Of a stretch of DNA of 64,000 nucleotides, positions 45,885-53,460 are shown piece by piece. Position 1 is the first letter of the stretch. Each line of letters starts with the position of its first letter. The position numbers and the translations under genes are program-made. The notes under the pieces are model-generated. The model saw only the letters and a program-made list of their open reading frames with translations, had not been told where the DNA came from and did no database searches. The stretch is from Povalibacter uvarum (lineage in GTDB: Bacteria > Pseudomonadota > Gammaproteobacteria > Steroidobacterales > Steroidobacteraceae), in assembly GCF_014202975.1 (NCBI RefSeq), contig NZ_JACHHZ010000001.1, positions 372,001 to 436,000 on the forward strand. Direction: 5' to 3'.

Positions 45885-47096
45885 ATGTCTGCACAACCCG
45901 AAATCCGCTCCGGCGAACAGCTCGACGCCTTCCGCCGCGAGACGCGCCAGTGGCTGGAAGCGAATTGCCCGGCTGAAATGCGCCAGCCCGTCGTGGAAGA
46001 GGACGACGTCTGCTGGGGCGGGCGCAATGTGAAGTTCAAGAACGACGCGCAGCGCGCATGGCTCGAGCGCATGGCGGCACGCGGCTGGACGACGCCGGAG
46101 TGGCCGAAGGCTTACGGCGGCGGAGGTCTGAGCAAGGAAGAGGCGAAGGTGCTGCGCGAGGAGATGTCCGCGCTGCGCTGCCGTCTCCCGCTGACATCGT
46201 TCGGTATCTCGATGCTGGGCCCGGCACTGCTCAAGTACGGCAACGAAACCCAGAAGCGCGAACACATTCCGAGGATCGTTCGCGGCGAAATCCGCTGGTG
46301 CCAGGGCTATTCCGAGCCGGGTGCGGGTTCCGATCTCGCGTCGCTCAAGACGCGGGCGGACGACAAGGGCGATCACTTCCTCATCAACGGTTCGAAGATC
46401 TGGACGAGCTACGGCGACAAGGCCGACTGGATCTTCTGTCTCGTACGCACGAACTTCGACGGCAAGAAGCACGACGGCATCAGCTTCCTGCTGTTCGACA
46501 TGGCCTCACCGGGTGTGTCGACGAGCCCGATCCGGTTGATCTCGGGTTACTCGCCTTTCACACAGACGTTCTTCGACAACGTCAAAGTGCCGAAGGAAAA
46601 CCTGCTCGGCGAGCTGAACAAGGGCTGGACGATCGCGAAGTACCTGCTCACGCACGAGCGCAACATGATCGGCGGAATGGGGCTTGGGCTGCGTGTCGGC
46701 GGCAAGGGCTCGCTCGGTCAGCTCGCAGTCACCAATCTCGGCCTGGCCGGCGGCCGACTGGCGGACCCGGTGCTGCGTGCCGACATCGCGAGATTCGAGC
46801 TCGACGCTCATGCATTCGCGCTCACGATGGAGCGCGTGCAGGCGGAAGCGAAGGCCGGTAACGAAACCGGTGCGATGTCGTCGATGCTCAAGTACTTCGG
46901 CACCGAACTGAACAAGCGCCGCGCGGAGCTGATGATGTCGGTCGCGGGTGTCGATGGCCTGAAGTTCGGCGATGGAGGCGGGGAGGAGCTCGCACCGATC
47001 TGGCTGCGCACGAAAGCGAACTCGATCGAAGGCGGCACGTCCGAGATCCAGCTCAACATCATCTCGAAGCATGTGTTGAAGCTGCCGGGAGCTTGA
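45885..47096 (+). CDS. Acyl-CoA dehydrogenase 1 (FAD)
   Basis: This 403-aa acyl-CoA dehydrogenase has the FAD/substrate motif WCQGYSEPGAGSDLASLKTR, SKIWTSYGDKADWIFCLVRT and the C-terminal FAD-dimer motif SIEGGTSEIQLNIISKHVL. It introduces an alpha,beta double bond into an acyl-CoA. It forms an apparent operon with the upstream kinase-fold gene and a second dehydrogenase 69 bp downstream. The pairing resembles alpha2beta2 enzymes that degrade sterol side chains in actinobacteria; here that is inference. Confidence 0.93.
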   Translation: MSAQPEIRSGEQLDAFRRETRQWLEANCPAEMRQPVVEEDDVCWGGRNVKFKNDAQRAWLERMAARGWTTPEWPKAYGGGGLSKEEAKVLREEMSALRCRLPLTSFGISMLGPALLKYGNETQKREHIPRIVRGEIRWCQGYSEPGAGSDLASLKTRADDKGDHFLINGSKIWTSYGDKADWIFCLVRTNFDGKKHDGISFLLFDMASPGVSTSPIRLISGYSPFTQTFFDNVKVPKENLLGELNKGWTIAKYLLTHERNMIGGMGLGLRVGGKGSLGQLAVTNLGLAGGRLADPVLRADIARFELDAHAFALTMERVQAEAKAGNETGAMSSMLKYFGTELNKRRAELMMSVAGVDGLKFGDGGGEELAPIWLRTKANSIEGGTSEIQLNIISKHVLKLPGA

Positions 47097-47165
47097 TGAA
47101 GAGCTGTGAGCCACTAGCTGCTAGCTATTCGCCAGATTCGGACAGAGAAAAATTTCGAGGTTTCC

Positions 47166-48305
47166 ATGTCGCTCGTACTGAATGAAGACCAGCTCATGTT
47201 TCGTGACTCGGCGAAGCGATTCGCCGCGGAGCGCGCGCCGGTTGCCGAACTTCGTCGGCTGCGGGATTCCCGTGACGCCACCGGGTTCGATCGCGCCGTC
47301 TGGAAGGAGATGGCGGAGATGGGGTGGGCCGGCGTGCTCATCCCCGAGGAATACGGCGGTGTGGGCTTCGGCCACGTCGGTGCCGGGCTCATCGCGCAGG
47401 AGATCGGCCGCAACCTCAGTGCAACGCCGATGCTGTCGACGGCGATTCTCGGAGTTACCGCGCTGCTGAAGGGCGGCACGGAGGCACAGAAGCAGAGCGT
47501 GCTGGGATCGGTTGCATCCGGCGACTCGCTGCTCGCTCTCGCCGTGGATGAGCGCAGCCGACATGCGCCGTTCAATGTTGCGACTCGCGCGACGGGCAGC
47601 GGCGGCAAGTACAAGCTCAGCGGCCGCAAGGTGCTGGTGCTCGATGGCCATGTCGCCGACCGGCTGATCGTCTCGGCGCGCACGTCGGGCGATGTCGAGA
47701 GCCGCGACGGCATCACGCTGTTCCTCGTCGATCCGAAGGCGGCAGGCGTGACGATCACGCGGACCAACCTCGTCGACAGCCACAACGCCGCAGTCGTGGA
47801 GCTCCGCGATGTTGCTGTGTCCGCCGAAGACGTGCTCGGAGGCGTCGACAAAGGCGCAGCCTTGCTCGATGCGGTGCTCGATGCGGGTCGCGCCGTTCTC
47901 GCGGCCGAATTGCTGGGTGTCGCCGACGAGTCGTTCGAACGCACGCTGGGCTACCTGCGCGAGCGCGATCAGTTCGGCGTGAAGATCGGTACGTTCCAGG
48001 GATTGCAGCATCGCGCTGCCCACTTGTTCTGCGAGATCGAGCTGGTCCGCTCGGCTGTGCTCCGTGCTCTGCAGGCGCTCGACGCGCAGGAACCGGCGGC
48101 CGCGGGCCTCATTTGCCTCGCCAAGGCCAAGGCGAGCGACATCGGACGCATCGCAACGAACGAAGCGGTGCAGATGCACGGCGGTATCGGCATGACCGAT
48201 GAATTCGATATCGGATTCTTCATGAAACGCGCACGAGTCGCCGCCGAAACGTTCGGCGACGCGTACTACCACACGGATCGTTACGCTCAGCTCGCTGGGT
48301 ACTGA
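47166..48305 (+). CDS. Acyl-CoA dehydrogenase 2 (possible partner subunit)
   Basis: This 379-aa acyl-CoA dehydrogenase family member has MAEMGWAGVLIPEEYGG, FGVKIGTFQGLQHRAAHLF and NEAVQMHGGIGMTDEFDIG, which provides the catalytic-base region. It lacks the C-terminal GGTSEIQ motif present in dehydrogenase 1 and ends in FMKRARVAAETFGDAYYHTD instead. The usual S-E-P-x-A-G-S-D substrate loop is also altered (ALAVDERSRHAPFN). These complementary losses fit a heteromeric pair with dehydrogenase 1. A 28-bp perfect inverted repeat lies just downstream. Confidence 0.9.
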   Translation: MSLVLNEDQLMFRDSAKRFAAERAPVAELRRLRDSRDATGFDRAVWKEMAEMGWAGVLIPEEYGGVGFGHVGAGLIAQEIGRNLSATPMLSTAILGVTALLKGGTEAQKQSVLGSVASGDSLLALAVDERSRHAPFNVATRATGSGGKYKLSGRKVLVLDGHVADRLIVSARTSGDVESRDGITLFLVDPKAAGVTITRTNLVDSHNAAVVELRDVAVSAEDVLGGVDKGAALLDAVLDAGRAVLAAELLGVADESFERTLGYLRERDQFGVKIGTFQGLQHRAAHLFCEIELVRSAVLRALQALDAQEPAAAGLICLAKAKASDIGRIATNEAVQMHGGIGMTDEFDIGFFMKRARVAAETFGDAYYHTDRYAQLAGY

Positions 48306-48681
48306 AGAGAAGCAGGAAGATTTCCACGGGGGACACGGGGATCACCGGGTAAAGAGGAATCAGGCAAAGTCTGTTTCCGCTCTGTAACCCGGTGATCCCC
48401 GTGTCCCCCGTGGAGATTCTTGCTCTTGGTTCTCCTGTCCGAAATTCTCCCGCAGAATCCGCGCTTTTCCCTCCCTAGCTCACGCGGAACTTAAGTCGTC
48501 GCCGACTCGTTCATTACTTGATCGTGCGCGGGGTGCGCCGATCACATCATTTGATTTGCGGAATGGGCGCGACACGCGCGGGCACTCGATGGAGTGCGTC
48601 ACCACGCTGTGATGCGCCACACATCGATTGCAACATCGATTCTGTAGCGTACCCGTTGAACGCAGCGAGGCGACCGGCATT
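48306..48681. other. 376-bp intergenic region with inverted and direct repeats
   Basis: It holds the 28-bp perfect inverted repeat (48323-48414) and, nearer the next gene, two copies of ACATCGATT 12 bp apart (48621-48629 and 48633-48641), which could be a regulator site. I see no convincing gene. Confidence 0.6.
48323..48414. repeat. CACGGGG dispersed inverted repeat, locus 2 (28-bp perfect arms)
   Basis: Arms at 48323-48350 and 48387-48414 are exact inverted copies, 28 bp each, separated by 36 bp. The left arm reads TCCACGGGGGACACGGGG and on. It lies 18 bp after the acyl-CoA dehydrogenase 2 stop. Confidence 0.9.
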
Positions 48682-48990
48682 ATGACAGCACAGCGTGATC
48701 CGTCCCTGAGCATTGATAAGAGCGTGGAATCCGATGCCGATGAGACGGTGAAGATGAAACGCCCGGCGGTCATTCCTCCTCAGCCGACGGAGGAAGAAGA
48801 CGTGAACTTCGACCCCGAGAGCACGCTGGTTCGCGACGACTGGGAGAGCACCGTCATTCGTCGCGTTGCGCCGCACATCGCAGCGGTGCAGAGTGAAGTC
48901 GCGGAAGATCCTGCAGGCGAAGATCGCTTCGGCTGGGAAAGTGCCGGCCTCAAGCGTCTTGCGCATGAGGTGCAGAAGGTCGGAGTGTGA
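48682..48990 (+). CDS. Small acidic protein of unknown function
   Basis: I do not recognise this 102-aa protein. It is acidic, Pro-containing and lacks a signal peptide or membrane segment. It repeats a short pattern of Asp/Glu, Ser/Thr, Val/Leu and a basic residue (DETVKM, ESTLVRDD, ESTVIRR), which looks like phosphothreonine sites. ATG 48682 is preceded weakly by GAGG; the frame is open to 48628. An antisense frame covers the same bases but has no family resemblance. It ends 41 bp before the convergent MOSC gene. Confidence 0.5.
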   Translation: MTAQRDPSLSIDKSVESDADETVKMKRPAVIPPQPTEEEDVNFDPESTLVRDDWESTVIRRVAPHIAAVQSEVAEDPAGEDRFGWESAGLKRLAHEVQKVGV

Positions 48991-49031
48991 TACCCACGCT
49001 CAGTGGGTCGACTCCAGTTGTGGGTTCGACT

Positions 49032-49838
49032 TCAGTCCACCTGAATCTCTTGTCCCACCCGTAGCGTCTTGCCCGCGCCCTCGATCAGAATCGCGTTCTG
49101 CCCGAAGAGCACTCCCTTCAGTTCCGGGCTGAATCGATAGCCGCGCAGCGTGCGTAGCGGCTCGTCGCCCTCGCGTTCCGCCGTAACCTGGTTGGTCGTA
49201 GTGATCGCACAGCGCGTGCAGGGCTTCACTCCGCGCAGCGTGACGCCGTCCATCGTGAAGTCATGGACATCGTCCTCCGCGTACGGAGCAATACCATCGA
49301 CGACGATGTTCGGCCGGAACCGATTCATCGGCAGCGGCGCTGGGAGTCGCGAGTTCAGGTCGTCCAGCGACGCCTGGGAGATCACGAGGAACGGGAATCC
49401 ATCGGAGAACTGGTTGAGGGCTTCCACGCCCTGTGTCCACTGGGCGCTGGAGGGCCGCTTCTTTGACGGATCGAACCTGACCAGTCGGTGCGGCTTGCCG
49501 GTGTGCGCCTCCAGCCAGCGCGCTGCTTCGTCGCCCATGTCGAATGCCGCACAACGATCCTTCCAGACCGTCACTTCGGTCGATGGACCTTCGGCGGCGA
49601 GGGGAATGCTCAGCGTTCCCGAATCGGGCGAGGTGATTTGCAGATCCGTGCTCGTCAGCGCCGTGCCGATCAACGCGAGCCTCGGGATTTCCCGCTGAGT
49701 GACGAACTGACCGTTCGGTTTGACGATCAGCCACTGGCGATCGTGCGCGATGCCTGTGTCCAGGACGGTTGCGCTCTGGAGCGCGATCCCCTTGCAGGAC
49801 TTGATGGGGTAGACGTTCAGCGCGGTGATGGTGGCCAT
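49032..49838 (-). CDS. MOSC-domain protein (YcbX-like)
   Basis: The 268-aa protein has the N-terminal MOSC beta-barrel domain (TALNVYPIKSCKGIALQSA, RQWLIVKPNGQFVTQREIPR) and the C-terminal MOSC domain with RFRPNIVVDG and the conserved cysteine in GVKPCTRCAITTTNQ. Such proteins reduce N-hydroxylated compounds using a Mo cofactor, as E. coli YcbX does. ATG 49838 gives the usual N-terminus and lies 7 bp after a TACACT -10; an in-frame ATG at 49856 would add six residues. It lacks the C-terminal ferredoxin domain seen in E. coli YcbX. Confidence 0.9.
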   Translation of the reverse strand: MATITALNVYPIKSCKGIALQSATVLDTGIAHDRQWLIVKPNGQFVTQREIPRLALIGTALTSTDLQITSPDSGTLSIPLAAEGPSTEVTVWKDRCAAFDMGDEAARWLEAHTGKPHRLVRFDPSKKRPSSAQWTQGVEALNQFSDGFPFLVISQASLDDLNSRLPAPLPMNRFRPNIVVDGIAPYAEDDVHDFTMDGVTLRGVKPCTRCAITTTNQVTAEREGDEPLRTLRGYRFSPELKGVLFGQNAILIEGAGKTLRVGQEIQVD

Positions 49839-49845
49839 GGCCGCG

Positions 49846-49851
49846 AGTGTA
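49846..49851 (-). promoter_or_regulatory. -10 element of a probable leaderless MOSC transcript
   Basis: On the minus strand TACACT is followed by CGCGGCC and ATG at 49838, so initiation should fall on the start codon. The block matches the hslR promoter (TACACTCGCGCC then ATG). No good -35 is seen. Confidence 0.45.
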
Positions 49852-49956
49852 GCCATTCATATCCGCGCACGCAGGTTCATGGCGTCGTTACTGCTGGCTA
49901 ATGCATACTGCCGCCGCTCCAATTGACTCCCGGACGCAACAAGAAAGCAGGCAATC

Positions 49957-50784
49957 ATGTCGGCAACGAGCGCGAATCCCCAAGGTCCGGATCTCCAGGG
50001 TTCGAGTCCCCAAGGTCCGAATCCCCTGGGTTCGAGAACGACGCGCCTGTTCGTGCTCCTGGCCTCGTTCCTGGCGGTGAATGCCCTCTGCGCGGAGTTC
50101 GTGGGGGTGAAGATCTTCGCTCTAGAGCCGACCCTTGGGATGGATACGCTCAACTGGAACCTGTTCGGGCAGAGCGGATCGCTTTCGTTCACCAGCGGCG
50201 TGCTCCTGTGGCCGTTCGTATTCCTGATGACCGACATCATCAACGAGTACTTCGGCCGCCGCGGCGTGCAGTTCATCTCCTGGCTCACCGTAGGACTCAT
50301 CGTCTACGGATTCTTTGCCGCCTACGTCACCATCGGCCTGGTCCCCGCGGACTTCTGGATCACCGTGAACCAGGAGCGGGGCGTGCCGGACATGCAGAGC
50401 GCGTTCAGCAATATTTTCGGCCAGGGGATGTGGACGATCGCCGGCTCCGTCATCGCGTTCCTGATCGGCCAGCTCGTCGATGTGACGGTGTTTCATCGCA
50501 TCCGGCTGCTGACCGGCGAGAAATGGATCTGGCTGCGCGCGACGGGCTCGACTCTGATCTCCCAGCTGATCGACAGTTTCGTGGTGCTCTATATCGCCTT
50601 CGTGCTCGGGCCGCAGAAGTGGCCGATTCCGCTGTTCATGGCGGTCGCGTCGGTGAACTATGCCTACAAGGTGCTGATGGCCTTCGCGCTCATTCCGCTG
50701 ATCTATCTCACGCGTCGCGCGATCCACAAGTACCTGGGCGAGGGCACGGCGCACCAGCTGCAGGCTCAGGCGCGTTCGGCGTGA
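49957..50784 (+). CDS. yhhQ: Queuosine precursor transporter (YhhQ/VUT family)
   Basis: This 275-aa inner-membrane transporter imports preQ0/preQ1 for tRNA queuosine. Six or so membrane segments start at residue ~29 (LFVLLASFLAVNALCAEFVG), with the family motif TDIINEYFGRRG and LIGQLVDVTVFHRIR and STLISQLIDSFVVLYIAF. The N-terminal ~27 residues hold a 10-residue repeat (QGPDLQGSSP, QGPNPLGSRT) unlike the family, coded by a 30-bp tandem repeat. The stop overlaps the GTG of the amine oxidase (GTGA). Confidence 0.9.
   Translation: MSATSANPQGPDLQGSSPQGPNPLGSRTTRLFVLLASFLAVNALCAEFVGVKIFALEPTLGMDTLNWNLFGQSGSLSFTSGVLLWPFVFLMTDIINEYFGRRGVQFISWLTVGLIVYGFFAAYVTIGLVPADFWITVNQERGVPDMQSAFSNIFGQGMWTIAGSVIAFLIGQLVDVTVFHRIRLLTGEKWIWLRATGSTLISQLIDSFVVLYIAFVLGPQKWPIPLFMAVASVNYAYKVLMAFALIPLIYLTRRAIHKYLGEGTAHQLQAQARSA
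49981..50036 (+). repeat. 30-bp in-frame tandem repeat in the yhhQ 5' end
   Basis: Two units with a 30-bp period (49981-50006 and 50011-50036) differ at only 3 of 26 positions. Each encodes a PQGP-type decapeptide. The repeat lies in the variable N-terminal tail. Confidence 0.8.
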
Positions 50785-52010
50785 GTGTCGATGTCGTCAT
50801 CGTTGGTGCCGGCGCTGCGGGAATCGCTGCGGGACGCACGCTCGCGGCTGAAGGTCATCGAGCCGTCGTTCTCGAAGCCCGTGATCGCGTCGGCGGCCGT
50901 GCCTGGACGAACAGCGACGCATTCGGCTTTCCCGTCGACATGGGCTGCGCCTGGCTGCATTCAGCCGATGAGAATCCCTGGACTGCCTATGCGCGTGAGC
51001 AGGGCTTCTCCCTCATCGAGCGCTTGCCGGCCTGGGGCGCGTGGATCGGACGAGATCCGATCCCTGACGCGGAGCGGCGTGAATGGGGCGCTGCATTTGT
51101 TCGCAATGAAGCGCTGCTGACCGACGCGGCAGCGAGCGGAGTCGATGCACCGATCTCGACGCTGATCCCGGACGACAAGTACCGGGCCCGATTCGATTCG
51201 GTCGTGAACTTCCTGATGGGCGAATCCAGCGACCACGTGTCGAGTCTCGATTTCGCGCGATACGCGGACTCGGAGATCAACTGGGCGGTGGCGGCAGGAT
51301 TGGGTGCAGTCGTTGCACACGCCGCGCGCACGCTCGATGTCAGGCTCGATACACCTGTCCAGGAAATCGACTGGAGCGGTTCGCTGATCAAGATCATCAC
51401 GGCAAAAGGGACGCTGGAAGCGCGTGCCGTGATCGTCACGGTGCCGACGAGCATCCTTGCGAGCGGAGGCGTGCGATTTCGTCCCCAGCTGCCTGCGCCA
51501 TTCGCCGAGGCGTTCGAGGCCATCCCGCTCGGCGCCACGAACAAGGTCTTCTTTCGCATGCGCCCGGGAATGCTGCCGCATCCGGAGTCGATTCACTTCG
51601 TGCGCACGCAATCGAGCTCGCGGATCGGCAGTTACCAGACGTGGCCGTCGGGTCAGGAAGTCCTGCTCGCGTATTTCGGCGGAGCGCTCGCACGCGAACT
51701 CGAACTGAGTGGCGGACTAGAGGCGTTCGCGCGCGAAGAGCTGGGGCAGATGTTCGGTGCCGGCTTCGTTGGAGGGATCGAGCAGACGCTCACGACCGGC
51801 TGGGTGTCGGACCCGTGGTCGCAGGGTTCCTATTCGTATGCGCGGCCGGGCATGGCGCAAATGCGCGAGCGACTGAGCGATCCGCTCGGCGACCGGGTTC
51901 TCTTTGCGGGCGAGGCGTGTTCGACCGCGTACTTCGGAACCATTCATGGTGCCTGGCACAGCGCAGTCGCTGCGGCACGGAACGTACAGGCACGCCTGGG
52001 GCGATCATAA
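50781..52010 (+). CDS. Flavin monoamine oxidase family protein
   Basis: The 409-aa FAD-dependent amine oxidase has an N-terminal Rossmann dinucleotide motif VVIVGAGAAGIAAGRTLAAE and VVLEARDRVGGRAWT, and a C-terminal FAD motif near residue 375 (RVLFAGEACSTAYFGTIHGA). No signal peptide is seen, so it is probably cytoplasmic; the amine substrate is unknown. GTG 50781 overlaps the yhhQ stop, and the frame is open far upstream only as a shadow of yhhQ. It ends 2 bp before the TauE-like gene. Confidence 0.9.
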   Translation: MSVDVVIVGAGAAGIAAGRTLAAEGHRAVVLEARDRVGGRAWTNSDAFGFPVDMGCAWLHSADENPWTAYAREQGFSLIERLPAWGAWIGRDPIPDAERREWGAAFVRNEALLTDAAASGVDAPISTLIPDDKYRARFDSVVNFLMGESSDHVSSLDFARYADSEINWAVAAGLGAVVAHAARTLDVRLDTPVQEIDWSGSLIKIITAKGTLEARAVIVTVPTSILASGGVRFRPQLPAPFAEAFEAIPLGATNKVFFRMRPGMLPHPESIHFVRTQSSSRIGSYQTWPSGQEVLLAYFGGALARELELSGGLEAFAREELGQMFGAGFVGGIEQTLTTGWVSDPWSQGSYSYARPGMAQMRERLSDPLGDRVLFAGEACSTAYFGTIHGAWHSAVAAARNVQARLGRS

Positions 52011-52012
52011 GA

Positions 52013-52756
52013 ATGAATCTATCGGACCCGCTCGTCCTCACGCTGGCGGCATTGGCGGCGCTGCTCGTAGGACTGTCCAAGGGCGGCCTGAGTCTCATCG
52101 GAAGCGTCGCTGTACCGATGCTCGCCCTGGTCATCTCGCCCGTGACGGCCGCTGCATTGCTGCTGCCGATCTTCGTGGTGAGCGATATGTTCGGGCTCTG
52201 GTCCTATCGCCGCGAGTTCGACCGGCGCAACCTCGTCATCCTGATCAGCGCCGGCGTGATCGGTATCGGATTCGGCTGGGCGACCGCGTCGATCATCACC
52301 GAGCGCTGGGTGGGATTCATCGTCGGCCTCATCGGCGTGACGTTCTGTTTCAACGCCTGGCGTCAGCGACATGTCGTGGTGCAGCCCAAACCGGCGGACG
52401 TGCCCCGCGGCGTCTTCTGGGGCACGCTGATGGGATTCAGCAGTTTCGTGTCGCACTCCGGCGGTCCGCCGTATCAGGTCTACGTTCTGCCGCAGCAACT
52501 GCCGAAGACGGTCTACGCCGGGACGACGACCATCGTGTTCGCCGTCGTGAATGCAGTGAAGCTGCTGCCGTACTGGGCCCTGGGGCAATTCAATGCGAGC
52601 AACTTGAAGACATCCGCTTGGCTCATGCCGATTGCCATTGCCGGTACGTTCATCGGCGTCCGGCTGGTCCGGATCCTGCCGCAGCGCACTTATTTCACGA
52701 TCGTACAGACGGTGCTCTTCCTGGTATCGATCAAGCTCATCTGGGATACGTTCTGA
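52013..52756 (+). CDS. TauE/SafE-family sulfite or sulfonate export permease
   Basis: The 247-aa inner-membrane protein has about seven hydrophobic segments with the duplicated TSUP pattern: GLSKGGLSLIGSVAVPML in the first half and GFSSFVSHSGGPPYQVYVLP in the second. The family exports organic anions or sulfur compounds; the substrate is unknown. ATG 52013 follows the amine oxidase stop by 2 bp, and a VIT1-like gene follows 11 bp later. The four genes yhhQ to VIT1 appear to be one operon. Confidence 0.9.
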   Translation: MNLSDPLVLTLAALAALLVGLSKGGLSLIGSVAVPMLALVISPVTAAALLLPIFVVSDMFGLWSYRREFDRRNLVILISAGVIGIGFGWATASIITERWVGFIVGLIGVTFCFNAWRQRHVVVQPKPADVPRGVFWGTLMGFSSFVSHSGGPPYQVYVLPQQLPKTVYAGTTTIVFAVVNAVKLLPYWALGQFNASNLKTSAWLMPIAIAGTFIGVRLVRILPQRTYFTIVQTVLFLVSIKLIWDTF

Positions 52757-52767
52757 GGATCGCACCC

Positions 52768-53460
52768 GTGCGCCGTCACCACGAACATCACCGTCTGAAC
52801 AACACGGGCTGGTTGCGAGCCGCGGTGCTCGGTGCGAACGACGGAATTCTGTCGACGGCGGGCTTGCTCGTCGGCGTCGCCGCGGCCACACCGACACGCG
52901 AGCAGTTGCTGATTGCAGGCGTCGCAGGCCTCGTCGCAGGCGCTCTTTCGATGGCGGCGGGCGAATATGTCTCTGTCAGTTCGCAGTCCGATGCCGAGCA
53001 GGCCGAGCTCGAGGTCGAAAGGCAGGAGCTTGCAACCAATGCCGAGGCGGAGCGAGCAGAGCTCGCGGGAATCTACGTTCGTCGCGGACTCACACCTGCA
53101 CTGGCGCGCGAAGTGGCGGCTCAGCTCACCAAGCACAACGCGCTCGAAGCGCACGCGCGTGATGAGCTGGGACTCACGCCTCATGCGCGACCGAGGCCGG
53201 TTCAGGCTGCCCTGGCGTCAGCCGGGGCTTTCGCAGCGGGAGCACTCCTGCCATTGGCGATGAGTGTCGTAGCGCCGCTCGACAAAGCGAACATGGTGAT
53301 TGCGGCGACATCGCTCGCATCTCTCGCGCTGCTCGGCGCCGCGGCCGCACGAGCAGGCGGAGCGCCGGCGCTCAAGGGGGCAGTGCGTGTGGTGCTGTGG
53401 GGCGCGATCGCGATGGCTTTCACATCCGCGATTGGAAAGCTCTTCGGCGCGGCGATCTGA
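52768..53460 (+). CDS. VIT1/CCC1-family iron/manganese transporter
   Basis: The 230-aa protein carries the family opening RRHHEHHRLNNTGWLRAAVL and GANDGILSTAGLLVGVAAA, followed by AGEYVSVSSQSDAEQAELEVE and paired membrane segments at the C-terminus (about residues 145-225). Bacterial members move Fe2+/Mn2+ out of the cytosol. GTG 52768 with GAGGA about 8 nt upstream gives the family N-terminus; no ATG fits. It is convergent with the DUF3187 gene, whose stop lies at the next base. Confidence 0.92.
   Translation: MRRHHEHHRLNNTGWLRAAVLGANDGILSTAGLLVGVAAATPTREQLLIAGVAGLVAGALSMAAGEYVSVSSQSDAEQAELEVERQELATNAEAERAELAGIYVRRGLTPALAREVAAQLTKHNALEAHARDELGLTPHARPRPVQAALASAGAFAAGALLPLAMSVVAPLDKANMVIAATSLASLALLGAAAARAGGAPALKGAVRVVLWGAIAMAFTSAIGKLFGAAI

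Noticed and set aside
48547-48966. 139-codon minus-strand frame opposite the small acidic protein
   Set aside because: No ribosome-binding site or family resemblance; the plus-strand frame has the better protein-like composition, though confidence there is only moderate.
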